A program made the position numbers and the translations under genes. Shown here piece after piece: positions 11,801 to 19,255 of a DNA stretch of 64,000 bases. Each line of letters starts with the position of its first letter. Position 1 is the stretch's first letter. This DNA is from a virus, in IMG/VR virus record IMGVR_UViG_3300025577_000005, positions 25,432 through 89,431 of that record. One strand, written 5' to 3'. The notes beneath the pieces were generated by a model. That model did not search any database and was not told the origin of the DNA. It worked only from the letters and a program-made list of their open reading frames with translations.

Positions 11801-14800
11801 CCAATACCAGCATCACATAATCTAAAAGAATTTTCATCAAGTTTTAAGACATAGTATTGATTTGCAGTTGTAAGTCCTGTTATTCCACTTGTTTCATAAT
11901 TATATTCTATAATTTCACCACTGTTGAATCCATGATTATTAAAGTTTATTGTATTTTTTGTGGTAGAAATTCCTGCAGGTTTTACTAAGAGATTTCTATT
12001 CGTAAATGATCCTCCTTCTATTACTTTTATTTCCGAAATAGTATTATTTACAGATTCGGTTAAAAATTTATGAGTTCCACTTAATGAAGTTGTTGCAAAA
12101 GAAATTTGATTAGTTTCATTTGAATAATCATCAAAATTATTAAATAATCTTATTGTTGTGTTATTATCTACTTTTGCAAAATAATTTGCATTATTAGATA
12201 ATTGAGATACTCCTATTCCAATACTAACACTTTCATTACCATTATTTCTATAAGTAATTTTTTGTCCATTCGAAAAATTGTGATTATTTAAAAATGTTAA
12301 CTGATTTGTAGATGCACTTATGCCTCCACCTTGTGCAATTTCTCTTGCATCAAATAATACTTCTCTTCTTCTTTTAACCAATATTGGTTCGAAAGATCCT
12401 CCAGATCCATTTCCACCAATAATATTAACTGACAATACTTGTTCAATGTCAAAATTTTGTTTATCTACATCAATATCCGTTATTGTCCCACTTAAAACCG
12501 GTCGAACTAAAGATGTTATTCCAATACCAGCAGATACTTGTATATCTGGAGGATTGATAACATCAAAATTAATTCCACCGTTTAAGATTTTAATATTTTC
12601 AATTGGACCAGAGTAAATTTTATCTAAAGTTTTATAATTAGAAATTTCAACACCATTAATTAACATTCCAATTGATCCTGGAATTGTTTTTTGCCCAATT
12701 CCATTTTCAATATTGGGATTGAGAGTGAATTTTTTTAGAATTTTTTGGGGATTTAATGTTTCTGATTTTTGAGAATATAAAATAAAATTGTGAGTTTCTA
12801 ATGTTGAGGTTGGTGATTTGAATTGAACACTATTTGCATCAGAATTAATAAAGGAAAGAGAATTATAAAGTTTTATTTTTTTAGTATCAGATAAAACCTT
12901 AACATAATATGAACCTTCTTCTAACCCATCTAGAGGTCTTCCAGATGGTCTATATTGAATTCTTTCTCCACTTATGAACGGAACAGGATTATCAAAGAAA
13001 ATAGTAGTGTATAATCCAGTATTAGAATCAAGATCAATAATACTTCCAGAAGAAGACGAAATTGATATTGAATTAATTTCTTTTGTTATCTGATAAGCAT
13101 ATGAATTTGAAAATCCCCTTCCCCAGGATGGAAGTGAGTTTGAAGCTATGTATGCAAAGTTATCATCATCAACATACATATTCTGAACATCAGAAATAAT
13201 ACTATTATTTTGATATTTAAAATTAACATTAGCACTATTTGCTTTATTAATTTTTCTTCTTAACTTTATATTTTGTTCTAAATTTGGAGAAAAATTACTT
13301 AAATTTGATATAGAAACTGAATTTGATGTAATATTTGCATTTACGTATGGCAAGTCTGTAGTATTTGTAGGATATATTACATTATTTGTTTTTTCATCTA
13401 TAAATTCTACAAAATCACCCTTTTTTAATTGTGATCTATCAACAGAAGTTTTTAATATGACACCAGTTGGATTTTGACCACCAATAAAACTATCAATTTT
13501 TATTGAAGAACTGGTATTATAGATCCAAGAATTTGCAAAAATTTCCCTATACGTTTTATTTTGTTCTGGATTTTCAATTAAAGTTCCAATACTCTTAACT
13601 GTTAAAATTTGATCTTCATCAACAGAAATTAAATCTGATTTTTGAATAAAATCTGAAAGAACACCATTCAATTTAAGAACAACTTTTTTCGATGTATCCC
13701 CATTTTCATAAGAAAAATATGTATTATCCGAAAAAATGTCTTCCGTAATAGTAATATTATCAACAATTCCAGAACATCCTAAAAACTGATTAACACTTTT
13801 ATCAGAATATGTAATAGTATTATTTCCAGAATATATTGTTCCTGTCTGTTCAAATCCAATTGTAGAATCTACAGATATTACAGAAGCACCAATACTAACA
13901 TTCTCTAAAACTTTTGAATTGGGAGTAATTGTAAAATTGCCCTGAACATTACTATTATCGCCATATCCAACAAATAATCCTATTTTAAAATATTGCTTTT
14001 GTCCTCTTGTAAATATTTCAACTGAAGATATTGAAGCATTTGTTGCAGAATCTGTTGATTTAGTTAATGTCTGTCCTACTATTTTTGTAATATCTCCACT
14101 AATAGATTCGGCGACACATATTTCCTTTCTAATGAAGTTTGCATCTGATGGTTTTATTAAATATTCTTCAAGATTAATTACTTTTGGAGTTTCTCCGTAT
14201 AATACATTAAATAATATTCTAAAGGAATCATCAGTGCCTTTTGATTCGTAAAAAGATCTTGATTCTTTTATAAAGTTTCCGGCATTTATTTTAGGGTCAA
14301 AGACTCTATTTTCAAATCCAGGAGTATATGTATACTTTAATTTTTTATAAAATTCCTTTAAAAATAAAGAACTTAAATTATATACTGTAGAATTTGAACT
14401 ATGAGAATTAGTAGTTGTATCTGAAAATATTAACTCTTCTTCATTTAAATCTTGATGATAACTAGTAATTCCACTAAAACCACGAATACATCCAGTAAAA
14501 GTATTTGTAGTGAGTCCAGTATATGTGATTATCTCATCGTCAATCTTCAACAATCCATATTCTTGAGGAAATCCTTTTGTATTAGGAACACTAATTATGG
14601 TACTATCAGTATTGATATCAAAAGATAGAGTTGTTGATCCTACAACTACTTCTGGAATTAAGTTATCTAATTTTAAATATTGATCCAGATTTTCTGCAAT
14701 GTCAACAGGACCTCCCTGATATTCCTGAGAAATATAATATTGCTTTAAAAAATCTACTGCCTTTGGACTTTCACCTAGGACATATTCCGGTAATTGATTG

Positions 14801-14850
14801 GAAATTATGTCCTGAATCTTGATTCTAGATTCAATTCCAGTTTGTATCAT
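2890..14850 (-). CDS. Giant baseplate/tail structural protein in the gp7 position (3986 aa, YHYH domain)
   Basis: One uninterrupted frame encodes 3986 residues, about four times T4 gp7 (1032 aa), whose map position between gp6 and gp8 it occupies. The N-terminus (PEYVLGESPKAVDFLKQYY, then GGPVDIAENLDQYLKLDNL) looks like a folded attachment domain. The rest is a long series of beta-rich units with recurring motifs of the type GG-x-GY-xx-PP-x-I/V and VGIGT. Around residues 1240-1355 lies a YHYH-like domain: GWAYDGNPIYGPYSS, then LDKNNGRF, PNGVYAYHAI and FPYFIG. Very long ORFs here are known in T4-like cyanophages. The gene starts 1 base after gp6 ends. A structural wedge or rim role is inferred from position; homology to gp7 itself is not visible. 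Confidence 0.85.
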   Translation of the reverse strand: MIQTGIESRIKIQDIISNQLPEYVLGESPKAVDFLKQYYISQEYQGGPVDIAENLDQYLKLDNLIPEVVVGSTTLSFDINTDSTIISVPNTKGFPQEYGLLKIDDEIITYTGLTTNTFTGCIRGFSGITSYHQDLNEEELIFSDTTTNSHSSNSTVYNLSSLFLKEFYKKLKYTYTPGFENRVFDPKINAGNFIKESRSFYESKGTDDSFRILFNVLYGETPKVINLEEYLIKPSDANFIRKEICVAESISGDITKIVGQTLTKSTDSATNASISSVEIFTRGQKQYFKIGLFVGYGDNSNVQGNFTITPNSKVLENVSIGASVISVDSTIGFEQTGTIYSGNNTITYSDKSVNQFLGCSGIVDNITITEDIFSDNTYFSYENGDTSKKVVLKLNGVLSDFIQKSDLISVDEDQILTVKSIGTLIENPEQNKTYREIFANSWIYNTSSSIKIDSFIGGQNPTGVILKTSVDRSQLKKGDFVEFIDEKTNNVIYPTNTTDLPYVNANITSNSVSISNLSNFSPNLEQNIKLRRKINKANSANVNFKYQNNSIISDVQNMYVDDDNFAYIASNSLPSWGRGFSNSYAYQITKEINSISISSSSGSIIDLDSNTGLYTTIFFDNPVPFISGERIQYRPSGRPLDGLEEGSYYVKVLSDTKKIKLYNSLSFINSDANSVQFKSPTSTLETHNFILYSQKSETLNPQKILKKFTLNPNIENGIGQKTIPGSIGMLINGVEISNYKTLDKIYSGPIENIKILNGGINFDVINPPDIQVSAGIGITSLVRPVLSGTITDIDVDKQNFDIEQVLSVNIIGGNGSGGSFEPILVKRRREVLFDAREIAQGGGISASTNQLTFLNNHNFSNGQKITYRNNGNESVSIGIGVSQLSNNANYFAKVDNNTTIRLFNNFDDYSNETNQISFATTSLSGTHKFLTESVNNTISEIKVIEGGSFTNRNLLVKPAGISTTKNTINFNNHGFNSGEIIEYNYETSGITGLTTANQYYVLKLDENSFRLCDAGIGGTNITNYETQNYEELDSTGNGFQEFKYPNIRANIEFTAVGIGTSTQIQSIEATPVVKGSIEQIYVYEPGTGYGSNILNFEKKPSLTVKTGRDAQITPIIVNGSINETNIQFGGLEYSSIPDLIVSDPTESGSGAKLRAVISDKKITDIKIINAGIGYSTSTVIKVISSGNNEILDASIRELTVNQVQKLPTQQTEILKDINDELSYSVTAYFGDLQSSFNDTGTTLSNIIGWAYDGNPIYGPYSSVDPENVSSGIKTMTSGYTTNISNVYDRPSISDFPLGFFVEDYVYNNQNGDLDKNNGRFAKTEDFPNGVYAYHAIVDGITGEPQFPYFIGDSFRSNTIDENQSLDQKFDFNNSSLSRNTLGYKILEKNASNDFIIENDAIKKQRVIVESISKGSVSNISVINNGDNYKVNDLLKFNNDNTDGGGIYANVSSLKGRKVDKIDTLHEVYNDAVFTWSGDNKVNITISPFHTLSNNDNVLISGFSTSNLSVLNDSFKVNIPFISNAGLTAEVASSGAATTEIYVSQIPAGVSAGSSIGIGTETLEVLNIYSDKSIFRVKRGNSGIAHTVGTAVSFKSKTFTIDQNVDYFESKVNNRMYFNPQESVGFGTTAGTGHNVSYSFGQEVISGSIPTQRISIKDHFLQTNQKLTFSQNGNNAISISTSPTGTPFNLPTTEPVYAVNKSPSTIGIKTSLTSDEVFFITGGDNVDNYYFDTNNIQKLGKIEKITSTVSISTSYSHGLVKGDSITMNVKPNLSVGIGTSIAVNVIYKSKIDSIVINPIGFNSTGINTITNQITISEHGLITGDKVFYEDGNTEREYYIYKTDENTIKFCETYINSQKNPPIVVSFASTGGPSQSISPINPQIQTIANNNLVFDLSDSSLSGYEFKLYYDQDFNSEFISTGSTETFSTVGVGTIGISTNASFTINYSSGLPERLYYSLEKSGYISSSDRNVNNFSEILFIDSVYNQTYDVFGIGSTSFQISLQESPEKLNYISSECDNLEYTTTSTSSSGPVNKINIISSGSEYKKLPSLSNVNTISGTNLSVSLNSDTIGKIEETRIINENFEYSSDITLRPHVSISPKIKLKDSNTIGIVTITSGGAGYTSPPQIVVVDNDTRTELNSGLIIPEITGSSITSLIVDILPKGISDQSAELFTVDNTNGVSIKEVQSSNTGIFTCIITTPLAGFSTDVFTSGEKVFIEGIEKFSVTGDGFNSSDYGYKFFEVTKYENKFTPGINDDQVTVNISGLGTNTGIAKTIQDSFGTIISKTNYPTFLISLSPSEFEVGEKLLSNGIERDLEVIGYDSSGSLKVFGSYNLSSNEVIVGKSTGNVATIESLVNYDGIFDIKFSNRISEGWENETGKLSESVQVLEDNDYYQNLSYSIKSKQQWNDIRTPINSLVHSVGIKNFSDTEIISDGDEKVGITSFSDSTTIIRNYIDEKRVDTVNNFAFVTDVDILQNKSKFLKLKNKRLTNYQESISNIVLKIDDISNQFSNFEDEPFTYKNILKINDGNSYNNYLFKVSDISGKNEIQLTSLIFLNNSVNNNIAILEKQSLVNVGSGFTTIVGEQYGDFSIEIDEFDDKYLRFTPKDPYNTEYDIKYIDKKFNNQITGVGTISIGFVDLTSRSQVSLTGNTTNIIGVSTDKFTSFHVNAQVYKEVTNEMNFVELYVTHDGTDTNISEFYFDTEDFSRSSNLIGSFEADIDSGSGLFNLKYSNDTDEDVIINTRIVGFGTTSVGVGTFRYVLPNQPAGNERSAIYESGFSATTSGVSTSFLILDKNIFDSARSLVEVSIGSTKSIHQIMMVQDTTDIYIQQYSLLSIGSTSGESTPLGVGTFGGEYSGDDVLVKFYPDSNFTGDIKINSFSECLYTTVDLINQAPNLLYGNSIETVNTSSYLAINGSRINKNDFVLKSNTTPIFAKSFNPSDSDTLDLSTGKFSIDSHFFSNNEELIYTPKSTFIGIGSTPMMYKNGSINEELPSQVFAIVNTDDSFSISTTKAGSAVTFTSVGEGNAHVFAMAKKNEKAIVTIDNIVQYPIAFTKISQDLSGNGGSISIGATIFALSGISTISPLDILRIDNEYMKVINVGFGTSNIGPITNIGSQKLVEVERGFVGSSATSHTDGTSSRIYKGSYNIVDDSIFFTKAPRGNSNITRTNNNLIFETSDFTGRVFLRKDYTTNEVYDDISDGFNGIGRTFTLTVGGANTSGVGTIGGNGLVFINGIFQTPTTENNPENNFRIIEQTSPTGISSIIFSGIRTDVINPNSILVSESDINQNQIPRGGLIVSLGSTGGLGYAPLAGAAVTAVVGAGGSIVSVGLGISDNNGSGYNGIVSIGISVHEDNHIGDVAVITASVGAGGTLSFNVSAGGTGYNNPEIFVSEPTYENLEVVGVSRVGVGATTDTGIGLLLNIDVNESSVTGIGSTYFEVKNFSITRSGYSFKKGDVFKPVGLVVDKNLTSPISEYEFTVLETFSDNFGSWQFGELDYIDSVKNFQDGVRIRFPLKYNGSILSFEKPENSVIELQNVLIVIMNGVIQDPGVAYVFDGGTSFAFTVPPKPEDQIDIFYYRGTRGIDDIQVNNVLPTLEKGDDVKVFKNDSIIETITQDQRTIFDISFSDKFETSLYVDQGIDQVNHKPMSWTKQKTDRVINGEFVYKTRQSTIAQIYPTAKIIKDITTSDSRIFVDNISNFGYDLTAPGPYNNVAGIIVDGKVDPSPANITASVGGGKISSLTIVDGGSGYVGSTVNIKFQSPLQIGVGIGTTAQATGTVTDGVITGTTITNPGFGYTTNPITITPLPDSNIENLNQIKFIKGFSGIITGIGTTSGSGGHPLALKFFLDMGTTNFGNDLEVGYPIFVKDTMIGFGVTSVDSSNTAVVGIGTTFLDNIYYINQLSRSGDFVGIVTCNIDSGTDITGLSTDGDYVGEFSWGLFTTITRSSAPISIGVSGKTVDVGLSTFPTIQRRGEGIRLTGALPDTKDN

Positions 14851-14851
14851 A

Positions 14852-16744
14852 TTACTTTCTAATTAAACTTCCGTTTGAATAACTTGATGTGTAAAAATCT
14901 CTATTAAAGACTGTACCTGATATTTCATCGCCGGATGAAATAACATCCTTAATCATATTTATTTTACTTGTTGCGATGTCAAAATTAAGATAGAGATCTC
15001 TTAATCCGACAACATCATTTGATTCTGGAAATGCTTGTATTTCTATAACGTTATTTGGTTTAACAGTTGATACAATATTTATTGTTCCTAAATTAATTTC
15101 ACCTTTTATATAATCAACTGTTCCTGCAGATTTTGAAATAACTCTTATAGTTCCGTCCGATAAATCTTTGACAATAGAGAGAAGTCCAGTTTTTTTATCC
15201 TCATTTGGTACATCAGTCAAATAGACAATATCACTTTCTCCAGATATTCTAAATCCAGTAGATTTAATATTTTTTCCATCTTCAGACACATGGAACTGAT
15301 TGCCAAAACATAATTCATACTGAGCAAACTGATTGAATAAGGCAAATAAATTTCTTCTTACTGTGACTCTAGTAATATTTGATGTAATAGAAGTGTCAGT
15401 ATTATCAATGGTTCTTAAAACTTGACTATACCTCATTCTTCCTCCAAATTTATTCATATCAGTTGATTTAGAATAACTTGTAAGTGTATTAATTACTTTA
15501 GATTTTAAATTTTCTGGTGTTGATATCATTGAATCATTATAATAAATAAAGGATTCAATCTCAACATATAAAATTTTAAGATCTACGATTTTTTGATTTA
15601 TTCCAGATATTGAATATTGTTTAAGTTTTGATAAAATTCTAGATTTATTAAACTCAGATACTAAAAATCCATTTTTAGGTTTAATTGAAATTTGAACGGT
15701 TCCAAACTCTGGAGGATCTAGTTCTTCACCACCAACAATAGATACAGATTCAGTATCTGGATATATTGTTTTGACAATTGATTCATAATCTCTCCCAGTA
15801 ACTGCTCTATTTTGTGCAGAATATATTCTCGGAGCAAAATATTTAACAGAATCTACAGATTCAATATCTCCTCCATTTTGAGATGATTGATTTGTAATAA
15901 CAGAAAATGGTTCCGGAGAAACTGAATTGTTATCACTATCGACTATATTTCCAGAAAATGAGAACCTATTAGCATTATTACCATCTTTTCCGTCAGTAAC
16001 AAGATAATTTACGGTAACTACTTCTCCAGTCTCCAATTTTCTTCCAATTAAACCATCACCAAATAAAAGTTCATACTTTTCATCTTGAATTTCTTGAATT
16101 AGATACACATATGAGGACGCAGTAATATTATTGATATTATTGATTAATTCATATTCTGTCCCTAACCCGGAATCTCCTTCTTTTTTTACATATACTTTTA
16201 TTGTTGATGTATCAATAAATGAATTATTAAGAATAAATTTTTGATCTAAAGATGAATCGACTAAGAATTGTTTAGTAAGAAATGTTCCTTCAAAAATCTC
16301 AATATTTTCAAATGTTGCGGTTCCTTGATTTGCTTGTCTTTGTATATCCTCTAATATTGAAAATGTATACGAAGTATCATTTGCATCTCCGACACAAACT
16401 AATCCTTTCTTTAATGTCAACGTTGGTGACAAAGATCCATTTACAGTCGTTGTAAAGGTCACAGATGCCTTTGCAGCACTTCTTGACTTGGGAACATACC
16501 CAATATTCCTAGCAAGAGAAACAACGTTCTCACGGAGTGTTGCAGAGTCCAAGAAAGACTCATTCACAACCATGTTTGAGTTGAATGCTGTTATGTAAGT
16601 ATTATATGCTAAAGTATCAATCAATACTGAAAAATTAGAACCCTCAAAGTCAAATCCTGTGAAATCTGAATTTGCACGTAGATAATCTTTAATAGATTCT
16701 TTTATTTGATCGAAATCTAAATTGGTAAATTTTGTAAAAGGCAT
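14852..16744 (-). CDS. gp6: Baseplate wedge protein gp6
   Basis: A 630-residue protein similar in length to T4 gp6 (660 aa), the wedge subunit that forms the inner baseplate ring around the hub. Its N-terminus has the characteristic order KFTNLDFDQIKESIKDYLRA, FDFEGSNFSVLIDTLAYNT, then NMVVNESFLDSATLRENVV and LARNIGYVPKSR. That is the gp6/gpJ-type baseplate signature. It begins directly after gp25 (stop at 16746) and ends 1 base before the giant gene, so gp25, gp6 and the giant form one tightly packed operon behind the late promoter at 17170-17177. Confidence 0.95.
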   Translation of the reverse strand: MPFTKFTNLDFDQIKESIKDYLRANSDFTGFDFEGSNFSVLIDTLAYNTYITAFNSNMVVNESFLDSATLRENVVSLARNIGYVPKSRSAAKASVTFTTTVNGSLSPTLTLKKGLVCVGDANDTSYTFSILEDIQRQANQGTATFENIEIFEGTFLTKQFLVDSSLDQKFILNNSFIDTSTIKVYVKKEGDSGLGTEYELINNINNITASSYVYLIQEIQDEKYELLFGDGLIGRKLETGEVVTVNYLVTDGKDGNNANRFSFSGNIVDSDNNSVSPEPFSVITNQSSQNGGDIESVDSVKYFAPRIYSAQNRAVTGRDYESIVKTIYPDTESVSIVGGEELDPPEFGTVQISIKPKNGFLVSEFNKSRILSKLKQYSISGINQKIVDLKILYVEIESFIYYNDSMISTPENLKSKVINTLTSYSKSTDMNKFGGRMRYSQVLRTIDNTDTSITSNITRVTVRRNLFALFNQFAQYELCFGNQFHVSEDGKNIKSTGFRISGESDIVYLTDVPNEDKKTGLLSIVKDLSDGTIRVISKSAGTVDYIKGEINLGTINIVSTVKPNNVIEIQAFPESNDVVGLRDLYLNFDIATSKINMIKDVISSGDEISGTVFNRDFYTSSYSNGSLIRK

Positions 16745-16745
16745 A

Positions 16746-17147
16746 TTATCTTGTTGCCTCTAAAAGGAAAGAATATTCTTGTGTTGGAAACTCTTGACCA
16801 ATAATATCAAATATTACGGTAACATCAAATGCATTACGGTCTGGTCTTGGTAGAACTTCGACTTGCAAATTATCGACTCTTGGTTCAAAATTATTGATGG
16901 ATATTTGGATCTGATCACTAATTACGGAAGCTGTACCAAAATCAACAAACTCAAATAAACTTCCTCTTACGTCAGATCCAAATATTGAATTGAAGAACTT
17001 TTCGGTAGGTATTGTTTGAACAATATTTCTCACAGATCTACGAATTGCTGATTCATTTTTTAGAATCGGAAGGTCTTTTGTCACAGGATGGGGCTCAAAA
17101 GACAAACTAATGTCCTTAAATGCCCGTGATATCCTCTGAATTGCCAT
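16746..17147 (-). CDS. gp25: Baseplate wedge protein gp25
   Basis: A 133-residue protein of the gp25/lysozyme-like baseplate family, the small subunit that binds gp6 and the sheath at the hub periphery. Family features are the early DISLSFEPHPVTKDLPILK segment, SAIRRSVRNIVQTIPTEKFF, then FGSDVRGSLFEFVD, and the C-terminal beta segment RNAFDVTVIFDIIGQE. Length matches T4 gp25 (132 aa). It is the first gene of the wedge operon, 22 bases downstream of a perfect TATAAATA. Confidence 0.96.
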   Translation of the reverse strand: MAIQRISRAFKDISLSFEPHPVTKDLPILKNESAIRRSVRNIVQTIPTEKFFNSIFGSDVRGSLFEFVDFGTASVISDQIQISINNFEPRVDNLQVEVLPRPDRNAFDVTVIFDIIGQEFPTQEYSFLLEATR

Positions 17148-17169
17148 TGTTAAAGAGTTTTCTTAATTT

Positions 17170-17177
17170 TATTTATA
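17170..17177 (-). promoter_or_regulatory. T4-type late promoter (TATAAATA) of the wedge operon
   Basis: An exact TATAAATA on the minus strand, 22 bases upstream of the gp25 start codon, just after the small gene that ends at 17180. This spacing is typical of T4 late promoters and it precedes the longest structural operon in the window. Confidence 0.8.
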
Positions 17178-17179
17178 CT

Positions 17180-17356
17180 CTATTCCTGAAGATTTTTCTG
17201 TCCTTCCTTTAAATCATCATGCATAATCTCCTGAAGTACTCTTTCTTCAGGATCATTCGTTTTTTTGGGTAATGACCAGTAATCTGTGGTCAAACTTGTC
17301 GTTCCCCACACTTCTTGCATATAATTTTTATTTCTGTCTACTGGTGAATTGCCCAT
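17180..17356 (-). CDS. Small conserved-type phage protein (58 aa), unknown function
   Basis: The frame MGNSPVDRNKNYMQEVWG...EGQKNLQE has a strong ribosome-binding site: AGGAG lies 6 bases before the ATG. It fits exactly between the 224-residue gene upstream and the gp25 promoter. It has no membrane segment or Cys/His motif and is mostly polar, with a helical, charged C-terminal half (EERVLQEIMHDDLKEGQ). I do not recognise a function. Being short it is easily missed, but the site and fit support a real gene. Confidence 0.7.
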   Translation of the reverse strand: MGNSPVDRNKNYMQEVWGTTSLTTDYWSLPKKTNDPEERVLQEIMHDDLKEGQKNLQE

Positions 17357-17412
17357 TTTACTCCTATTTTGTTAGAATAGAACTTTTTGAGGGGTTCCTA
17401 TCCCTATTTTAT

Positions 17413-18087
17413 TTATTTTTCACCCTCTTCGGATGAATTTTCACGTTCTTGTGCAGTCTTCCAAAAATATTCGTCCTCTCTACCCATTCCAAGTCGTTCA
17501 AATCCATTTTCAACTTGATAATATTGAGTCGAAACCTTAAAATCAGGCATTTTTGGTTCGACAGGTGTCAGACTATTGTCAAAAATACGTAATCTATTGT
17601 TTGGATATAGTGCATACTGTCCATTCTCAAGTTCAATCAGGTTATGAGACTTGTGTTCGGCAGGATTTTCACTGGTCGCCCAATCAACATAGTCCGGATC
17701 ATGATGATAGTTATCAATAGTACAGACATACGTACCTTTTACATTACCAAAGTCCCTTGTATAACATTCAAAGTCCATTGAACCAATAAGTTTCTTATCC
17801 ACCGAGACAACCCCGTAGTCCATACAATTCCAAAACTGTAGGTTTGGTAGGTTCATGTCCGGACTTGGTGTCTCAGGGTCCGCCACAAAGGCACTGATAG
17901 GCAATTTGTCATACATTGCCGCATATTCTGGTAGATAGGTCTCAAAATAAAAAGCACGTCCAGGAATCGATTTAACCGATACCCAAACGCCCTTTACAAA
18001 TTCACCATGTCCACTTTGATGATCCGTTAGATATTCCTTACGAACCCATACTTCCTGTGATGGAAGATTTGCAATCAAACATGCCAT
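17413..18087 (-). CDS. Conserved T4-like cyanophage protein, unknown function (224 aa)
   Basis: The protein begins MACLIANLPSQEVWVRKEYL and contains many aromatic and proline-rich stretches, for example GRAFYFETYLPEYAAMYDK and NLQFWNCMDYGVVSVDKKL. The C-terminus is acidic (RENSSEEGEK). There is no signal peptide or membrane span. Proteins of this appearance sit near the wedge genes in cyanophages, but no function is known to me. It lies upstream of gp25 and downstream of the glycosyltransferase-like gene in the same orientation. No catalytic motif was seen. Confidence 0.75.
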   Translation of the reverse strand: MACLIANLPSQEVWVRKEYLTDHQSGHGEFVKGVWVSVKSIPGRAFYFETYLPEYAAMYDKLPISAFVADPETPSPDMNLPNLQFWNCMDYGVVSVDKKLIGSMDFECYTRDFGNVKGTYVCTIDNYHHDPDYVDWATSENPAEHKSHNLIELENGQYALYPNNRLRIFDNSLTPVEPKMPDFKVSTQYYQVENGFERLGMGREDEYFWKTAQERENSSEEGEK

Positions 18088-18115
18088 ATAGTGACAATAA
18101 AACTACACTTATATA

Positions 18116-18268
18116 TTAACCTCTTCCTTGTCCACGATACATCTTCTTTTTTCCGTTACGAGAAGTCGCGGCATATTTCGTGTGCTTACCACTCCCTTGA
18201 CGAGTTTTCTTCGGTTTTCCTTCTATAAAACCATCACCACTTAATCCAACTCTTGAACGCATTGCCAT
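18116..18268 (-). CDS. Small basic protein (50 aa), unknown function
   Basis: The frame MAMRSRVGLSGDGFIEGKPKK...MYRGQGRG is strongly basic and glycine-rich (RQGSGKHTKYAATSRNGKKK), with no acidic patch. That suggests nucleic-acid contact or a ribosomal-protein-like tail. A second in-frame ATG (MRSRVG) lies two codons in and could be the true start. It sits between two other minus-strand genes with short gaps. Small basic proteins of this kind are common next to these genes in cyanophages; function unknown. Confidence 0.7.
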   Translation of the reverse strand: MAMRSRVGLSGDGFIEGKPKKTRQGSGKHTKYAATSRNGKKKMYRGQGRG

Positions 18269-18277
18269 AATAACTTC

Positions 18278-18439
18278 CTAATACTTTGTGATTTTTGTTT
18301 CTAAATCTTGTGGTCTTGGAAAACCTTTCTGATAATACTCTACCGAAAGGTTTTCCATCATATCAAAATACTCTTCCTCCGTCAAGTTCTTGCGTAATAC
18401 TTTCCCTTTATGGAGAATTGTATACCTTGTCAGACTCAT
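18278..18439 (-). CDS. Small protein (53 aa), translationally coupled to the glycosyltransferase-like gene
   Basis: The start ATG at 18439 overlaps the TGA stop of the upstream glycosyltransferase-like gene by one base (TGATG), which fixes the start as MSLTRYTILHKGKVLRKN. The frame could be extended further upstream, but only inside the neighbouring gene. The protein is mixed charged (EEEYFDMMENLSVEYYQKG) and ends KITKY. No known domain was recognised. Confidence 0.75.
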   Translation of the reverse strand: MSLTRYTILHKGKVLRKNLTEEEYFDMMENLSVEYYQKGFPRPQDLETKITKY

Positions 18440-19197
18440 CAGATCACTCTTGTCTTCTCGTGTCCAACTCTGATACGTGGATCGCACCATATCTCAAATC
18501 CTGCTTCGATAGCATCGAGACAGAATGATACATCCTCTCCACACATATCCTGCACCTCTCCACTCTCAAAGACTTGCATCTTTGGAGCAAACCATGGATA
18601 CTTCATACCAGAATGCTCAAAGACTCCGTGCTTAAGAAGTAACCATCCAAATCCTGCATAATCTACAGTAAATGGTTTGCGACGCTTCGAAATACTCTCC
18701 CCAGTCTCATGATTCATGACTCCACCATTATTACGGAAATCATCCTCTTCCATCCAATGTGCAACTGAAGTGGTCTTACCATCCTCTGTCATATACCATC
18801 CACTCGCAATGTCTTGGTCCATCAAAACTAATTGCCAAAACTTCTCAGATGAAAATACAATGTCACTATCAATCCATAATTGCCAATCATACTGCAACTT
18901 TCCGTCCCATGGAATTTGATCCGGTCCTCGCAATACATTCGCACCTAAACACTTACATCTGGCAAAATTTACCATCGAACTGTAATCTTGCGAAATCTGA
19001 ATACTTGCTCCTGCCTGTACTAAATCAAAACAAAGTTGTACAAAGTTTTTGAGATACGTATAAGAAACTCCTCTACCTGGTAAACAAAAGACAATGGACT
19101 TGCCTTTTACCATTTCCTTTGCCTTCGCATAGTCCCATTCTGGACCACTCTCAGATGGTTTGGGTGTCTTTGCTTTTACTGTAAATCCTTTAGCCAT
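18439..19197 (-). CDS. Glycosyltransferase-like protein (GT-A type)
   Basis: A 252-residue protein with hallmarks of a GT-A fold sugar transferase. It has an N-terminal beta-strand plus GRGVSYTYLKNFVQLC, a metal-binding DxD in LWIDSDIVFSSEKFW, and a later acidic motif GEDVSFCLDAIEAGFEIWCD followed by RVGHEK. GT-A enzymes use a nucleotide sugar and a divalent metal held by the DxD. Possible roles are modification of DNA bases, virion proteins or host surface glycans; the sequence does not show which. Similar proteins are widespread in T4-like cyanophages. No membrane segment is seen, so it is probably cytoplasmic. Confidence 0.7.
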   Translation of the reverse strand: MAKGFTVKAKTPKPSESGPEWDYAKAKEMVKGKSIVFCLPGRGVSYTYLKNFVQLCFDLVQAGASIQISQDYSSMVNFARCKCLGANVLRGPDQIPWDGKLQYDWQLWIDSDIVFSSEKFWQLVLMDQDIASGWYMTEDGKTTSVAHWMEEDDFRNNGGVMNHETGESISKRRKPFTVDYAGFGWLLLKHGVFEHSGMKYPWFAPKMQVFESGEVQDMCGEDVSFCLDAIEAGFEIWCDPRIRVGHEKTRVI

Positions 19198-19255
19198 AAC
19201 TGTAAATGAACTTCTTCACTATCATAACACTCTATCTATACACCGTCAAGACCCC

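Noticed and set aside
17403-17420. AATAAATA-like sequence near 17411 as a late promoter
   Set aside because: It lies at the stop of the 224-residue gene and the next gene already has a strong AGGAG site but no fitting spacing to it; kept out as unsupported.
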